NCBI GenBank assembly: GCA_038239345.1
Contig: JBBSEX010000004.1
Coordinates: forward strand, 124,001 to 188,000
Direction: 5' to 3'
Source of the DNA: JBBSEX01 sp038239345
GTDB lineage: Bacteria > Acidobacteriota > Terriglobia > Bryobacterales > Bryobacteraceae
Length of the DNA: 64,000 bases
Shown: positions 41,110 to 50,769 of the stretch, in pieces
How the letters are laid out: each line of letters begins with the position of its first letter
Numbering within the stretch: the stretch's first letter is position 1
Made by a program: the position numbers and the translations under genes
Notes under the pieces: generated by a model
What the model saw: only the letters and a program-made list of their open reading frames with translations
Databases searched by the model: none
What the model was told of the DNA's origin: nothing

Positions 41110-44057
41110 GATAAGGGTACGGTGACCTCCACTTCAGTTCCCCGCCCCAGCATGCTCCTCAAATGCAGTTCACCGCCCAGCCGTTCGGCGCGCTCACGCA
41201 TCCCTAATAAACCGAAATGTCCATCACGCAGAGAGAACGCCGCGCCTTGATCGAACCCGTTTCCATCGTCGGCTACGCGTAAACTCAGATGGCGGTGATC
41301 CATCAGCAGGCGAATCGCAACATTCGAAGCGGAGGAATGCTTGACGGCATTCGTAACTGCCTCCTGGGCGATCCGCAATAGGTTCTGTTCCATTTCTTCG
41401 GGCAATTTATGACTGTCCCCGGCGACATCCAATTGAATTTTCAAAGTTGATCCAGCGGTCCATTCGCGAGCGGCGTGGGTCAGTGCCGCTGGCAGATCGT
41501 TGCCTTCCAGGGCGGAGGCGCGCAAATCCATCACCGACCGCCGTGCTTCGGTCAAGCTATGGCGGGCCATCTTGCGCGCCAGGTCGAGATGTTTATGAGC
41601 CGTGCCCGCTTGATTGTGGAGGGACATCGCCACGGCGTCCAACTGCGAAGAAATCCCAACGAAGCCCTGCGCAAGGGTATCGTGAATCTCCCTTGCCAAA
41701 CGCACGCGCTCTTCCAGCACGAGTGAAAATCGCTCGCGGATTTGCTGTAAACGGAGTTGATAGAGTCCCCAGAAGGCCGCCAATAGAGCCGCCCCGCAGA
41801 GATAGAGAAACCAGGAGGTCTCATAGAAGTGCGGTCGCAGGCGAAACGCGAAAGCGGCATCTTGAAACGCTCCGCCTAACGAGGTGGCTCGAACTACGAA
41901 GCGATAGTTGCCGTGACGGAGGCTGTTGTAGTTCGTGATTCGCCGCGTACCGGCAGAGATCCAATCGCGATCCAAACCTTCCAGGCGGTAGAAATATCGA
42001 ATGTGCTCCGGCGCGCCGAGGTCGATTCCCGTATAGCGGAATTGCACCCTGCCATTGCCCGGCGAAAGGTCGGCGGCTGCGGCGGCATCTAACGGCAGCG
42101 AGTTTCCATCCACCACGACGTCCAATAAATGCACCGTGGGATTCTTGGGCGCGGGCGAAGTTTGCGTGGGATCAATCACAGCCAGACCGCGACTGGTGGG
42201 GAACCAAAGCCGCCCGTCCGTTGTCTTCGTGCCGCCCCGGCTGGTGGGATATCCCGGGGCACACTGCGCGCTGCGCAGTCCGTCGGCGACGCCATAGTTA
42301 ATCACGTTGACATTTCGTACCTTGCCATTTGCAAAGTCGCGCAAGCTGGCTTTGTCCACCCGGCACAGACCTCGCGTCGTACTGAGCCAGAGCGAACCTT
42401 TACCGTCGTCTTCGATGTGCGCGACGTTATCGCTGAGCAGCCCTTCCCTGGTGGTTACGCGAAAGAATTTGCCAGCTCGAAATCCAGCCAGGCCACCGTC
42501 AAAGGAACCAATCCAGAGAGTGCGGTCGACGTCCTCAAGCAAGGCCCGAATCTGGTTGCTGGGCAAGCCATCCGCTACCGTATAGAGCGTCGTCCGGCCG
42601 TCTTGCAGGTGCCACAGCCCATTGCCGTAGGTGCCGGCCCACAAGCCGCCCGTGAGCGAATCGTCGGAAAGAACAACAATCGAATCGTTCAGCAGTGGCC
42701 CGCCGCCGATAAACTTCCGTGATTTGCGGCCTGCTATCTGATCCAGGCCGCCCGGCGATGCGAGCCACAAGCGGCCTCCGTGATCTTCCAGAAAGTCGAA
42801 GACAATTTTGCGATTCAGTGGATCGTTGATGGAATAACTGGCACACACTCCGTTATGCAGACGGCAGGCCCCGGCGCGTGTCGCGATTAACAGATCGCCC
42901 GCGCGATCTTCTCGAATGGAAAAGATCTCGTTACTGGGCAGACCATTCTTTGTAGTGAAAACTTGCGAGCGCCCAGGCGAAAATTCCACCAGACCGCGAT
43001 CGTGAAAGCCAATCCATATCCGGCCGCGCCGATCCTGAAAGACAGTCGTTGGCTCAGCGCTGGGAAGGCCGTCAGGTTGGGCATAGATGGTAAAAATGTC
43101 GTCGCGATAACGATCCAGCCCGCTGTTCATTCCAACCCACAGGTTGCCGTCCCGATCCTCAAAGATACAGCGAACCCAATCGCGCTCGTGCACGCCATCG
43201 AGGGTGGAAGCGACGAAGCGGCCGTTCTCAAATCGAGCCAGCCCACCGTTGGTGCCCGCCCATAGGTTTCCGTCGCGATCCTCCCACAGCGAGCGGACGA
43301 AATTATCGGGCAGCCCATCGGCAGTCTGGTAGTTTCTCAGCGTACCGCTGGCGGAAAGCATCAAGAGTCCCGTGCTGCCGCCGATCCATAAGTTGCCTTG
43401 GCGATCCTTCAGAAGTGAACTCACGATATCGCCGCCCATCTTTTCCGGCCCGTGCAGCACCACGTTGAAACGATCGCCTTCGAGCCGCGAGACGCCGCCA
43501 AAACCCGCTACCCACACTGTGCCATCGCGATCGGTGTAGACAGTCCGGATCGCGTCTATGCCCAGATTGTTCGCCGCATAGTTGGTGAACTTGCCGTCCT
43601 CGAAGCGGCTAAGGGAGATACCTGCGGCTATCCAGAGCGCGCCGCCGCGGTCTTCCGTCAGCGAGCTGATAAAAGTGTCGGCAAGCCCGTCTTTCTTGGT
43701 GTACGTCGTGAACTTTCGATTGCGATAAACGGTAAGGCCGCCCGAAGTGCCGATCCATAAGCTGCCATCGGCGGCGGCGTACAAAGCGCCCACGGAGTTG
43801 CTGGGCAGCATCCCTTTATCTTTGGTAAAGACCACGAACTCGAATCCATCGAAACGGGCGAGACCCTCGTCTGTCCCGAGCCAAAGGTAGCCATCGTTTG
43901 TTTGAGCGATGGCGCGAATTGTATCCTGCGGGAGCCCGTGTTCCTGCGTCCACACGGTGCGGGTATACTGCGTCAGTGTTTTACGGGCGTTCAAAGCGTG
44001 CAGCAGCGGCGCTATGGCTAAGCACGCGGCAACTGCAAGGAACTTGGTCCCGTCCAC
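41106..44057 (-). CDS. Sensor histidine kinase with two-component-regulator propeller domains
   Basis: Membrane sensor of 983 aa. An N-terminal export/anchor segment is followed by about 640 residues of Reg_prop repeats (recurring W-x-G-T/S with G-L or G-I and F-x-x-x elements) that build two beta-propellers in the periplasm. A Y_Y_Y domain (HIRYFYRLEGLDRDW) comes next, then one membrane helix (YLCGAALLAAFWGLYQL). The cytoplasmic part has a HisKA_3 dimerisation region with the phosphorylated histidine H792 (REIHDTLAQG) and a HATPase domain (NLLRIAQEAVTNAVKHS, DDGNGF, GLLGMRERAE). The starting GTG is at 44057. This architecture often senses polysaccharide fragments, but the ligand is unknown. 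Confidence 0.92.
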   Translation of the reverse strand: MDGTKFLAVAACLAIAPLLHALNARKTLTQYTRTVWTQEHGLPQDTIRAIAQTNDGYLWLGTDEGLARFDGFEFVVFTKDKGMLPSNSVGALYAAADGSLWIGTSGGLTVYRNRKFTTYTKKDGLADTFISSLTEDRGGALWIAAGISLSRFEDGKFTNYAANNLGIDAIRTVYTDRDGTVWVAGFGGVSRLEGDRFNVVLHGPEKMGGDIVSSLLKDRQGNLWIGGSTGLLMLSASGTLRNYQTADGLPDNFVRSLWEDRDGNLWAGTNGGLARFENGRFVASTLDGVHERDWVRCIFEDRDGNLWVGMNSGLDRYRDDIFTIYAQPDGLPSAEPTTVFQDRRGRIWIGFHDRGLVEFSPGRSQVFTTKNGLPSNEIFSIREDRAGDLLIATRAGACRLHNGVCASYSINDPLNRKIVFDFLEDHGGRLWLASPGGLDQIAGRKSRKFIGGGPLLNDSIVVLSDDSLTGGLWAGTYGNGLWHLQDGRTTLYTVADGLPSNQIRALLEDVDRTLWIGSFDGGLAGFRAGKFFRVTTREGLLSDNVAHIEDDGKGSLWLSTTRGLCRVDKASLRDFANGKVRNVNVINYGVADGLRSAQCAPGYPTSRGGTKTTDGRLWFPTSRGLAVIDPTQTSPAPKNPTVHLLDVVVDGNSLPLDAAAAADLSPGNGRVQFRYTGIDLGAPEHIRYFYRLEGLDRDWISAGTRRITNYNSLRHGNYRFVVRATSLGGAFQDAAFAFRLRPHFYETSWFLYLCGAALLAAFWGLYQLRLQQIRERFSLVLEERVRLAREIHDTLAQGFVGISSQLDAVAMSLHNQAGTAHKHLDLARKMARHSLTEARRSVMDLRASALEGNDLPAALTHAAREWTAGSTLKIQLDVAGDSHKLPEEMEQNLLRIAQEAVTNAVKHSSASNVAIRLLMDHRHLSLRVADDGNGFDQGAAFSLRDGHFGLLGMRERAERLGGELHLRSMLGRGTEVEVTVPLS

Positions 44058-44077
44058 AATTACGAGTGTAGATCAGC

Positions 44078-44764
44078 TTAAGCAGCCGGGCTTGCGGCGG
44101 AGACGAAACTGTCCAGATCGCGATCGGCTAGTTCGCCGATACGGTCGATAGTCAGATCGGCGGGGGGAAATTCAGCTATGGTCTTCGCGTCATGCGCGTA
44201 GTGCCCCTGACGCACGAATACGGTAGTGAGACGCTCTTTCCAGATCTTCTTCATCGCGGCCAGGATACGCAGTTTGTCATCGATCATGACGTAGTGGTCG
44301 GCTGGGTATCGCTGCCCTACATCCTCCAATTCCTGCTCTTTATGGATGTAGATCAGGACGTTGCCCTGGAAATCTTCCAGCAGCCCCGAGCGAGAGACTT
44401 TTTGCGGCTGAAAAACAACATCGCCATCGGACAGGATCACTGGCTGGCCCCATTTTCGAACGTGTTCCACGGCATCAAGCGATCCGGGGTACAGGCGATT
44501 GGCGAATGGATAACTCATTAAAAAATACGAGACCGTCAACAGGTGCGGATCGTGCGGATACTGCAATCGATAACGCTGCAGCGCGCCCAGGTAATCGGCG
44601 TAACCTAACTCAGAACGGAGCTTTTCAAATAAATCCCAGTAATGTTTGGCACGCTCCGGCCCGACTTCGGAATCCAGATGGCGTCGCAAATCCGCCGTAA
44701 CCCGGTCATTATCCAGCAGCGTATTATCGACGTCGAAGAGGAAAACTAATTTTGAGATTGGCAT
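44078..44764 (-). CDS. HAD-superfamily hydrolase
   Basis: Cytoplasmic phosphatase-like protein of 228 aa. Motif I is LFDVDNTLLDND (nucleophile D11, acid D13), motif II is VILSDGD and motif III/IV is DHYVMIDDKLRILAAMKK. The region between them has a helical cap. ATG at 44764 is preferred because it overlaps the stop of pgl in a TAATG junction. The frame is open to 44815 inside pgl. Position as the last gene of the pentose-phosphate operon suggests action on a sugar phosphate, for example removal of a side product such as 4-phosphoerythronate or 2-phosphoglycolate, but this is inference. Confidence 0.85.
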   Translation of the reverse strand: MPISKLVFLFDVDNTLLDNDRVTADLRRHLDSEVGPERAKHYWDLFEKLRSELGYADYLGALQRYRLQYPHDPHLLTVSYFLMSYPFANRLYPGSLDAVEHVRKWGQPVILSDGDVVFQPQKVSRSGLLEDFQGNVLIYIHKEQELEDVGQRYPADHYVMIDDKLRILAAMKKIWKERLTTVFVRQGHYAHDAKTIAEFPPADLTIDRIGELADRDLDSFVSAASPAA

Positions 44765-45522
44765 TACTTTAATTTTTCCGAAAGAGCATGACCGGCCGAT
44801 TCCGTGATCAGCCAAATTAGGCGTCCGTGCGCCGGCTGGACCAGTTGGACCGGAAGCTGGTCTGGCTCATGCGGGCCCTCCAACACTCCCTTCAACGCTA
44901 GCGCCTTATCGTCGCCATTCACCATCAAGAGCACTGCCGCCGCATTATTGATCGTTTGGGCCGTGAATGTAATTCGATCGGTATATAACTTGCCCACCCA
45001 GTTAGAAACCACCAACCGATCCGTCTCGCCCAATGCTTTCGTGCCTGGAAAGAGCGACGCCGCGTGACCTTCCGGACCCATGCCCAGCAGGATCAGATCG
45101 AAGCGCGGAAGCTGAGAATCGGTCAAGCGAAAGAACGACCGGAGTAGCTGATCATAATCGCCGGCGGCCTTGGCGGCATCTTCGTATTCACCGTGAACGC
45201 GCAGCACTTGCTCCGGCGTCAGATCCAACTTCGATAGCAAATGTTCGTTAGCCAGCGAAAAATTACTATCTTTATGGTCCGGCGGAACATGCCGTTCATC
45301 GCTCCAAAAGAAGAAGGTTTTAGACCACGGCACACAGGCCCGAAATTCTTCGCTCAGCAATCGCCCGTAAAGGCCGGCGGGCGTGGAGCCGCCGGAGAGA
45401 GCGACATAAAACGCGCCATGATCGGCCACGGCGGCTTCGGCGATCCGCGAGAATTCCCCGGCTGCCGCGTGAAAAAGCCCGGCTTCATCGGCTAAGATTT
45501 GAATCTCGCGAATCGTCGCCAT
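44764..45522 (-). CDS. pgl: 6-phosphogluconolactonase
   Basis: Hydrolyses 6-phosphogluconolactone to 6-phosphogluconate, step two of the oxidative pentose phosphate pathway. The 252 aa protein has the family motifs FYVALSGGSTPAGLY, FFFWSDERHVPPDHKDSN and LILLGMGPEGHAASLFPG, the last two contributing active-site residues. It is directly downstream of zwf (0 bases) and overlaps the HAD gene by one base. It is the DevB/Pgl type rather than the propeller-type lactonase. Co-expression with zwf and gnd gives the complete NADPH-producing branch. Confidence 0.93.
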   Translation of the reverse strand: MATIREIQILADEAGLFHAAAGEFSRIAEAAVADHGAFYVALSGGSTPAGLYGRLLSEEFRACVPWSKTFFFWSDERHVPPDHKDSNFSLANEHLLSKLDLTPEQVLRVHGEYEDAAKAAGDYDQLLRSFFRLTDSQLPRFDLILLGMGPEGHAASLFPGTKALGETDRLVVSNWVGKLYTDRITFTAQTINNAAAVLLMVNGDDKALALKGVLEGPHEPDQLPVQLVQPAHGRLIWLITESAGHALSEKLK

Positions 45523-47034
45523 TTACTCGATGGTCCGCCACTGCCGTCCATCGCGAGTGAGCAGCGCATCGGCATCCGGCGGGCCCCAACTGCCGGCCGC
45601 ATAGTTCGGGAAATTGCGCGGCGGCAACGCCTTCCACACATCCAGAACGGGCTGAATCACCGACCATCCGGCTTCCACCATGTCGGCCCGCTGGAATAAC
45701 GTTTGATCGCCAACCATGCAGTCATGCAGCAGGCGCTCATAGCCGGTGCTATGTGAGCTGCCGAAATCCCGGACATAGTCGAAATCCATATTGACCATCC
45801 CGATGTTCATCACCGCGCCGGGAATTTTCGCACCGAAGCGCAGAGTGATTCCCTCCCCTGGCTGAATGTGGATCACCAGTCGATTCGCGTGAAGATCCTT
45901 CACCGGCGTATTGCGGAATAAAGCAAATGGCGTGCGGCGAAATTGAATGGCGATTTCTGTCACTCGCTTTGCCAGACGCTTCCCGGTGCGCAAATAAAAT
46001 GGGACGTCGCCCCAGCGCCAATTGTCCAGCGAAAACTTCAGCGCGACGAAGGTCTCCGTATTGGAATTCGGCCCGACATCCGGCTCCTGCCGATAACCGG
46101 GCGCCGCCTCGCCATCCACGATGCCGGCCCCATACTGGCCGCGAACGGCATCGGTTAGAACCGTTTCTGGTTGCGGTGGCTGGATTGCGCTTAAGATCTC
46201 CGCCTGCTTGTTGCGAACGGCGTCGGCGGCGAAGGAAATCGGCGGCTCCATCGCGGTCAATGACAGCAACTGCAGCAGATGGTTGGGCACCATATCGCGA
46301 ATGGCGCCCGATGTATCGTAGTAACCGCCTCGATGTTCTACGCCGACGGTTTCAGCGGCCGTGATCTGCACATGATCGATGTAGGCTCGATTCCAGATCG
46401 GCTCAAAGATGCTGTTTGCGAACCGAAACACCATCAAGTTCTGAACCGTCTCTTTACCCAGATAATGATCGATGCGATAGATCTGTTTCTCGTTCAGCAC
46501 CTTCTTAACATCGATATTCAATTGGCGCGCTGAATCCAAATCGTGGCCGAATGGTTTCTCGATAATCACTCGCGTCCAAGTGCCGCTTTCCTCTTGCGAA
46601 AGACCGCAGCTACCTAACTGTTCGACAATTGGCGCGAAGAACTTCGGGGCAACCGCCATATAGAAAAAACGGTTGCCTTTGGCGCCGTGCTTCTTATCGA
46701 CGATGGCGATCTGGTCGCGCAACCGGGTGTACGCCTGGGGATCGCCAAAGTCGCCCTGCACGTAATAGATTCGCTCCAGGAACCAGGCCCACAGTGCCGG
46801 ATCGACGGGTGCCGTAGCGAACTCTTTAATCTCTTCCGTTAGCTGCGCGCGATATGCTTCCTCCGTCAATTCATTGAAGGCGAAGCCGATGATCGCGAAT
46901 CCCTGGGGCAGAAGTTTGTCAGTCCCCAGGTTGCACAGGGCTGGGATCAATTTGCGTTTAGTAAGATCCCCACTGGCGCCAAAAATCACCATTACGCAAG
47001 GGTCGGCCGGCTGCCCGGCATTGGTCTGGGTCAT
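45523..47034 (-). CDS. zwf: Glucose-6-phosphate 1-dehydrogenase
   Basis: Oxidises glucose 6-phosphate, first step of the oxidative pentose phosphate pathway, with NADP (or NAD) as acceptor. The 503 aa protein has the nucleotide-binding IFGASGDLTKRKLIPAL at residues 18-34, the substrate-binding RIDHYLGKETVQNL containing the catalytic histidine, and VIIEKPFGHDLDSA. A proline/glycine loop and the GYERLLHDCMVGDQTLF region near the end complete the family pattern. ATG at 47034 lies 15 bases after the gnd stop, and the pgl gene abuts it. Confidence 0.96.
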   Translation of the reverse strand: MTQTNAGQPADPCVMVIFGASGDLTKRKLIPALCNLGTDKLLPQGFAIIGFAFNELTEEAYRAQLTEEIKEFATAPVDPALWAWFLERIYYVQGDFGDPQAYTRLRDQIAIVDKKHGAKGNRFFYMAVAPKFFAPIVEQLGSCGLSQEESGTWTRVIIEKPFGHDLDSARQLNIDVKKVLNEKQIYRIDHYLGKETVQNLMVFRFANSIFEPIWNRAYIDHVQITAAETVGVEHRGGYYDTSGAIRDMVPNHLLQLLSLTAMEPPISFAADAVRNKQAEILSAIQPPQPETVLTDAVRGQYGAGIVDGEAAPGYRQEPDVGPNSNTETFVALKFSLDNWRWGDVPFYLRTGKRLAKRVTEIAIQFRRTPFALFRNTPVKDLHANRLVIHIQPGEGITLRFGAKIPGAVMNIGMVNMDFDYVRDFGSSHSTGYERLLHDCMVGDQTLFQRADMVEAGWSVIQPVLDVWKALPPRNFPNYAAGSWGPPDADALLTRDGRQWRTIE

Positions 47035-47049
47035 GAATGACGAATCCCT

Positions 47050-48063
47050 TTATTTAGACTGTTCGACGTGTCCGCCGAACTGAAATCGCATGGCCGAGAG
47101 TAGCTTATCCGCAAACCCGGCTTCGCCCCGCGAAGAGAATCTTTGGAAAAGAGCCGCGGAGAGGACGGGCACGGGAGCTCCCTCATCGATAGCGGCATTA
47201 ATGGTCCAGCGGCCTTCGCCGGAATCGGAAACGTGGCCCGAGAATTTCGCCAGCTCCGGTTCCTGGTAGAGCGAAATCGCCGTCAGATCCAGCAGCCAGG
47301 AAGCCACCACACTACCCCGCCGCCAGACTTCCGCCACATCGGCCAGATTGAAATCGTATTGATAATGCTCCGGGATGCGTAAGGGAGTATTTTCGGCGTC
47401 CTGCTTGTGTTCGTTCTTGCCCACATTGGCATGCTTCAGGATGTTCATCCCTTCGGCATAGGCGGCCATCAAGCCATATTCGATTCCGTTGTGGACCATC
47501 TTCACGAAGTGGCCCGCGCCCGACGGTCCGCAGTGGAGATAGCCTTCTTCCGACGTGCCTTCTCCTTTCCCGCGTCCCGGCGTGCGGTCGATATTGCCGA
47601 TTCCTGGAGCCAGGGTCTTGAAGATCGGATCCAGGTGTTGCACAACCTGGCGCTCGCCGCCGATCATCTGGCAGTAACCGCGCTCCAGTCCCCAGACGCC
47701 GCCGCTGGTGCCGACGTCCACGTAGTGAATTCCCTTTTCGGAGAGTTCCTTGGCGCGGCGGATGTCGTCGATGTAATACGAATTGCCGCCGTCGATGACG
47801 ATGTCGCCCTTGGCCAGAACTCCACTCAGCGTATCGAGCGTACCGTCCACCACGGCCGCGGGCACCATCAACCACAGCGCCTTCGGAGCTTCCAGTTTCT
47901 TGCAAAAATCTTCCAGCGAATCGGAGCCGATTGCGCCATCCTTGACCAATTGCTGTATGCTTTCAGGGCTTCTGTCGTACACCACGCATTGATGCCCAGC
48001 CTTCATCAGCCGGCGAACCATATTTGCGCCCATGCGGCCGAGGCCGATCATTCCGAGTTGCAT
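47050..48063 (-). CDS. gnd: 6-phosphogluconate dehydrogenase, decarboxylating (short type)
   Basis: Converts 6-phosphogluconate to ribulose 5-phosphate. The protein is 337 aa, matching the short, often NAD-preferring GntZ/YqeC type rather than the 470 aa E. coli Gnd. The Rossmann motif MQLGMIGLGRMGANMVRRL opens the protein, DGGNSYYIDD and GTSGGVWGLERGY form the substrate region, and the catalytic lysine-asparagine lie in HFVKMVHNGIEYG. The open frame begins at 48129, but ATG at 48063 gives the natural N-terminus. It is the first gene of the gnd-zwf-pgl-HAD operon. Confidence 0.94.
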   Translation of the reverse strand: MQLGMIGLGRMGANMVRRLMKAGHQCVVYDRSPESIQQLVKDGAIGSDSLEDFCKKLEAPKALWLMVPAAVVDGTLDTLSGVLAKGDIVIDGGNSYYIDDIRRAKELSEKGIHYVDVGTSGGVWGLERGYCQMIGGERQVVQHLDPIFKTLAPGIGNIDRTPGRGKGEGTSEEGYLHCGPSGAGHFVKMVHNGIEYGLMAAYAEGMNILKHANVGKNEHKQDAENTPLRIPEHYQYDFNLADVAEVWRRGSVVASWLLDLTAISLYQEPELAKFSGHVSDSGEGRWTINAAIDEGAPVPVLSAALFQRFSSRGEAGFADKLLSAMRFQFGGHVEQSK

Positions 48064-48174
48064 TATCGATTCAGCTCCTTGTAATAAATAGATACTTCCA
48101 GCAACACCGGGGGACCGCGTAGTTGGCAACTTCCGGCGTCTTCCTTGCCATGGTAACGCACGCTAACGGCCCGT

Positions 48175-49434
48175 TTATGTCGAAATTGTTTCTAGCTGGA
48201 CGTTTCTCGTTTCCGGTAGGGTGAACACCAGGACCGCGCCGATCAGAAAGAAAGCGGAGTTCAAAGCCAGGGCGGCGCCGAGTCCGGTACGGTCCGCGAT
48301 GGCACCCACCGCGAATGGCGCGATGGCGCTGAGGCCGCGGCCAAAGTTATAAACGAAACCTTGACCGAAACCGCGAATGGCCGTGGGATAGAGTTCGGCG
48401 AGCATTGCGCCAAACAGCGAAAAGTAGCCGGTGCCGAAAAATCCGATCAGCGGACCCACGGCGAATAGCCAGATCTCCGCGGAAGCTCCCGCCCACCGGG
48501 GAATCGCGCCGTAAAGCGGGACGAGAATGGCGGCGATCAGGACGTAAACCGCGAAGGCCGGCCGACGTCCGAATTTGTCGGCGATCCATCCGAAGCAGAG
48601 ATAGCCGAGGAACGTACCCACCTGCATCGCAATGATAAAGCCGCTAGTGCGAACGATGTTCAGGCCGGCTCCGCCTTGGGCGACCGGCGCGGAGAGAAAG
48701 CCCGGCAGCCAAGTGAAGACGCCCCAATAAGCAAACAGGACGGAGGTGGCAAGCGCGGTGGCGAAGAAAGTTCTGCGCAGCAGGGGTGGGCGAAATAACA
48801 TAATCGGACTGGCGGCCGCACCCTTCACCCACATCTCCGGCTCTTTCACTTTGAAGCGTACGAACAAGGTCAGCAGCGCGGGCAATACGCCGATTAGAAA
48901 GAGAACACGCCATCCGTATCGCGGCAGAATCAACGCCGTTTCCCCCGCCGCCAGCATGTAGCCGAGCGCCCATCCGCTCTGCATCAGGCCCAGAGCTTTC
49001 CCACGATTCTCAGCTGGCCAACTCTCGGCTACCAGCGTGGCGCCCGCGGACCATTCGCCGCCCAGCCCTAAGCCAACAAGCGCCCGCCACAGCAGCAGTT
49101 GAGCAACCGTTTGCGAGGTGGCGCTTAAGCCCGATGCCAGCGAATAAGCCAGAATCGCGTATATCAAGGTTCGGCTGCGGCCAATGCGATCGGACAAAAT
49201 TCCCGATAGAATTCCCCCAAATGCCGAAGCGATCAGCGTGACAGAGCTGACGAATCCCGCTTGGGCGTTGGACATGTGAAACTCGGTCCGCAAGGACTGG
49301 ATGGCGATGACGTAGAGCAACACGTCCATTGCGTCCAGCATGTAGCCGAGCATCGCCGCCCACAGCGCGATCCAACGAGGTTCCGAGAAGTAGCGGGGCA
49401 ATAGGAAAGTATACGCTCCGGTTGTGGGCGCCAC
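48175..49434 (-). CDS. MFS transporter, aromatic-acid/sialate symporter type
   Basis: Twelve-helix inner-membrane transporter of 419 aa. The first cytoplasmic loop has the MFS motif SGILSDRIGRSRTLI, helix 1 has MLGYMLDAMDVLLYV, and WRALVGLGLGGEWSAGATL is the signature seen in AAHS-type aromatic-acid importers and in sialic-acid NanT-like proteins. The start is GTG at 49434. It is monocistronic, divergent from the HlyD-type gene 32 bases away, and lies just downstream of the start of the pentose-phosphate operon. The substrate cannot be assigned; an organic acid is most likely. Confidence 0.88.
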   Translation of the reverse strand: MAPTTGAYTFLLPRYFSEPRWIALWAAMLGYMLDAMDVLLYVIAIQSLRTEFHMSNAQAGFVSSVTLIASAFGGILSGILSDRIGRSRTLIYAILAYSLASGLSATSQTVAQLLLWRALVGLGLGGEWSAGATLVAESWPAENRGKALGLMQSGWALGYMLAAGETALILPRYGWRVLFLIGVLPALLTLFVRFKVKEPEMWVKGAAASPIMLFRPPLLRRTFFATALATSVLFAYWGVFTWLPGFLSAPVAQGGAGLNIVRTSGFIIAMQVGTFLGYLCFGWIADKFGRRPAFAVYVLIAAILVPLYGAIPRWAGASAEIWLFAVGPLIGFFGTGYFSLFGAMLAELYPTAIRGFGQGFVYNFGRGLSAIAPFAVGAIADRTGLGAALALNSAFFLIGAVLVFTLPETRNVQLETIST

Positions 49435-49466
49435 GGCGAGGGGAGTATTCTTAAATTTCGCTCCAG

Positions 49467-50768
49467 ATGTCAGCCATTTCTCATCTTCCGGCGCACTCCA
49501 CGCCTCCAGCCGTCATCGTCCGGCCCCCCAAGCCCGAAAAGAAATCGCGCGCGCCGTGGGTAATTGGCTTCGTTCTGATTGTGGGCCTTGCCGGATACTT
49601 GGCCTGGGGACGATGGCGGCAAAGCTCAGCCATTCCGGTCTCTACCGCCAGAACGTTTCAAGCCGTGGTGGCTCCTCTGGAAAAAACATTGCGGCTTTCC
49701 GGCCAGACTTCAGCGCGTAACTTTGTGAGTGTGCTGGCCCCGCTGATGCGCGGTGTAGAAGATCGTAATTCAATTGTCCTGATGTATCTGGTTAAGCCCG
49801 GTTCGCTGGTGAAGGCGGGTGCCCTTGTTGCCAAGCTGGATGCGCAACCGATGCAGGACCACGTGGACGACGTCAACGAGTGGGTGCAACAGGCCGACGC
49901 CGATGTGAAGAAACGCGGTGCCGAGCAATCCATCGATCGCGCGAACCTGGAACAGAGCGTCAAGCTGGCCAAAGCGACGTTTGAGAAGGCCACGCAGGAC
50001 GCGCGTTCGAGTGGGGTAAAGACCGATATTGAGCGCGAGTTATTGAAGCTATCGGCGGACGAATATGGCGCGCGGTATCAGGAGCAGCAAGCCGATGTCG
50101 CCACCTTTCAACAATCGCAACGGTCGGAGATGCGGATTCTGGAAATCACCAGACGGCGCCACGAACTGCATCGCAACCGGCACATTCACGACGTGGAGAA
50201 GTTTACGATCTATGCGCCGCTCAGTGGTTTGGTGGTGATGCAGAGCACGTTCCGCGGCGGAGAGATGTCGCAGCTGGTGCAAGGCGACCAGGTCTCGCCA
50301 GGGCAGCCGCTGTTGAAGGTAGTCAACACCAACTCGATGCAAGTGGAAGCGACTGTGAATCAGGCGCAGAGCGATAGTCTGCGGCTGGGTCAGACGGCGC
50401 GAGTGGAATTGGACGCCTTTCCCGGTATGGTGTTGGCAGGCAAGATTTATAGCATTGGAGCGCTGGCAGTGGGCGGAGGACGCCAGAACTATTTCATCCG
50501 TAACGTTCCCGTTCGAATTGCTATTGAAGGCTCCGATTCGCGCTTAATTCCTGATCTCTCGGCGCATGCCGACGTGCTGATCGCCAAGTCCGATCCGGTA
50601 TTGCAGATTCCGTTAAACGCATTGCACGCCGAGGATGGCAAATCGTTTGTGTTCGTCAAGAATGGCGGGACGTTTGAAAAGCGCGATGTGTCTGTGGGAT
50701 TGCGCAATGAAATTCGTGTGGCAGTTTTGTCTGGACTCACCGCCGGCGATGAAGTTCGTTTGGACTGA
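49467..50768 (+). CDS. HlyD/RND-type periplasmic adaptor protein
   Basis: Membrane-fusion protein of 433 aa with one N-terminal membrane helix (about 31-47, WVIGFVLIVGLAGYLAW). The lipoyl half-motifs are present (MYLVKPGSLVKAGALVAKLD and KFTIYAPLSGLVV). Between them lies a long helical hairpin (about 105-235), followed by a beta-barrel and a membrane-proximal domain (VFVKNGGTFEKRDVSVGLR). Adaptors normally sit with an ABC or RND pump and an outer-membrane channel, but here the gene stands alone, convergent with the alpha-galactosidase gene one base away. It may serve a pump encoded elsewhere. Confidence 0.88.
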   Translation: MSAISHLPAHSTPPAVIVRPPKPEKKSRAPWVIGFVLIVGLAGYLAWGRWRQSSAIPVSTARTFQAVVAPLEKTLRLSGQTSARNFVSVLAPLMRGVEDRNSIVLMYLVKPGSLVKAGALVAKLDAQPMQDHVDDVNEWVQQADADVKKRGAEQSIDRANLEQSVKLAKATFEKATQDARSSGVKTDIERELLKLSADEYGARYQEQQADVATFQQSQRSEMRILEITRRRHELHRNRHIHDVEKFTIYAPLSGLVVMQSTFRGGEMSQLVQGDQVSPGQPLLKVVNTNSMQVEATVNQAQSDSLRLGQTARVELDAFPGMVLAGKIYSIGALAVGGGRQNYFIRNVPVRIAIEGSDSRLIPDLSAHADVLIAKSDPVLQIPLNALHAEDGKSFVFVKNGGTFEKRDVSVGLRNEIRVAVLSGLTAGDEVRLD

Positions 50769-50769
50769 T

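Noticed and set aside
47407..48084. 225-codon plus-strand frame over gnd
   Set aside because: Antisense to a clear 6-phosphogluconate dehydrogenase.
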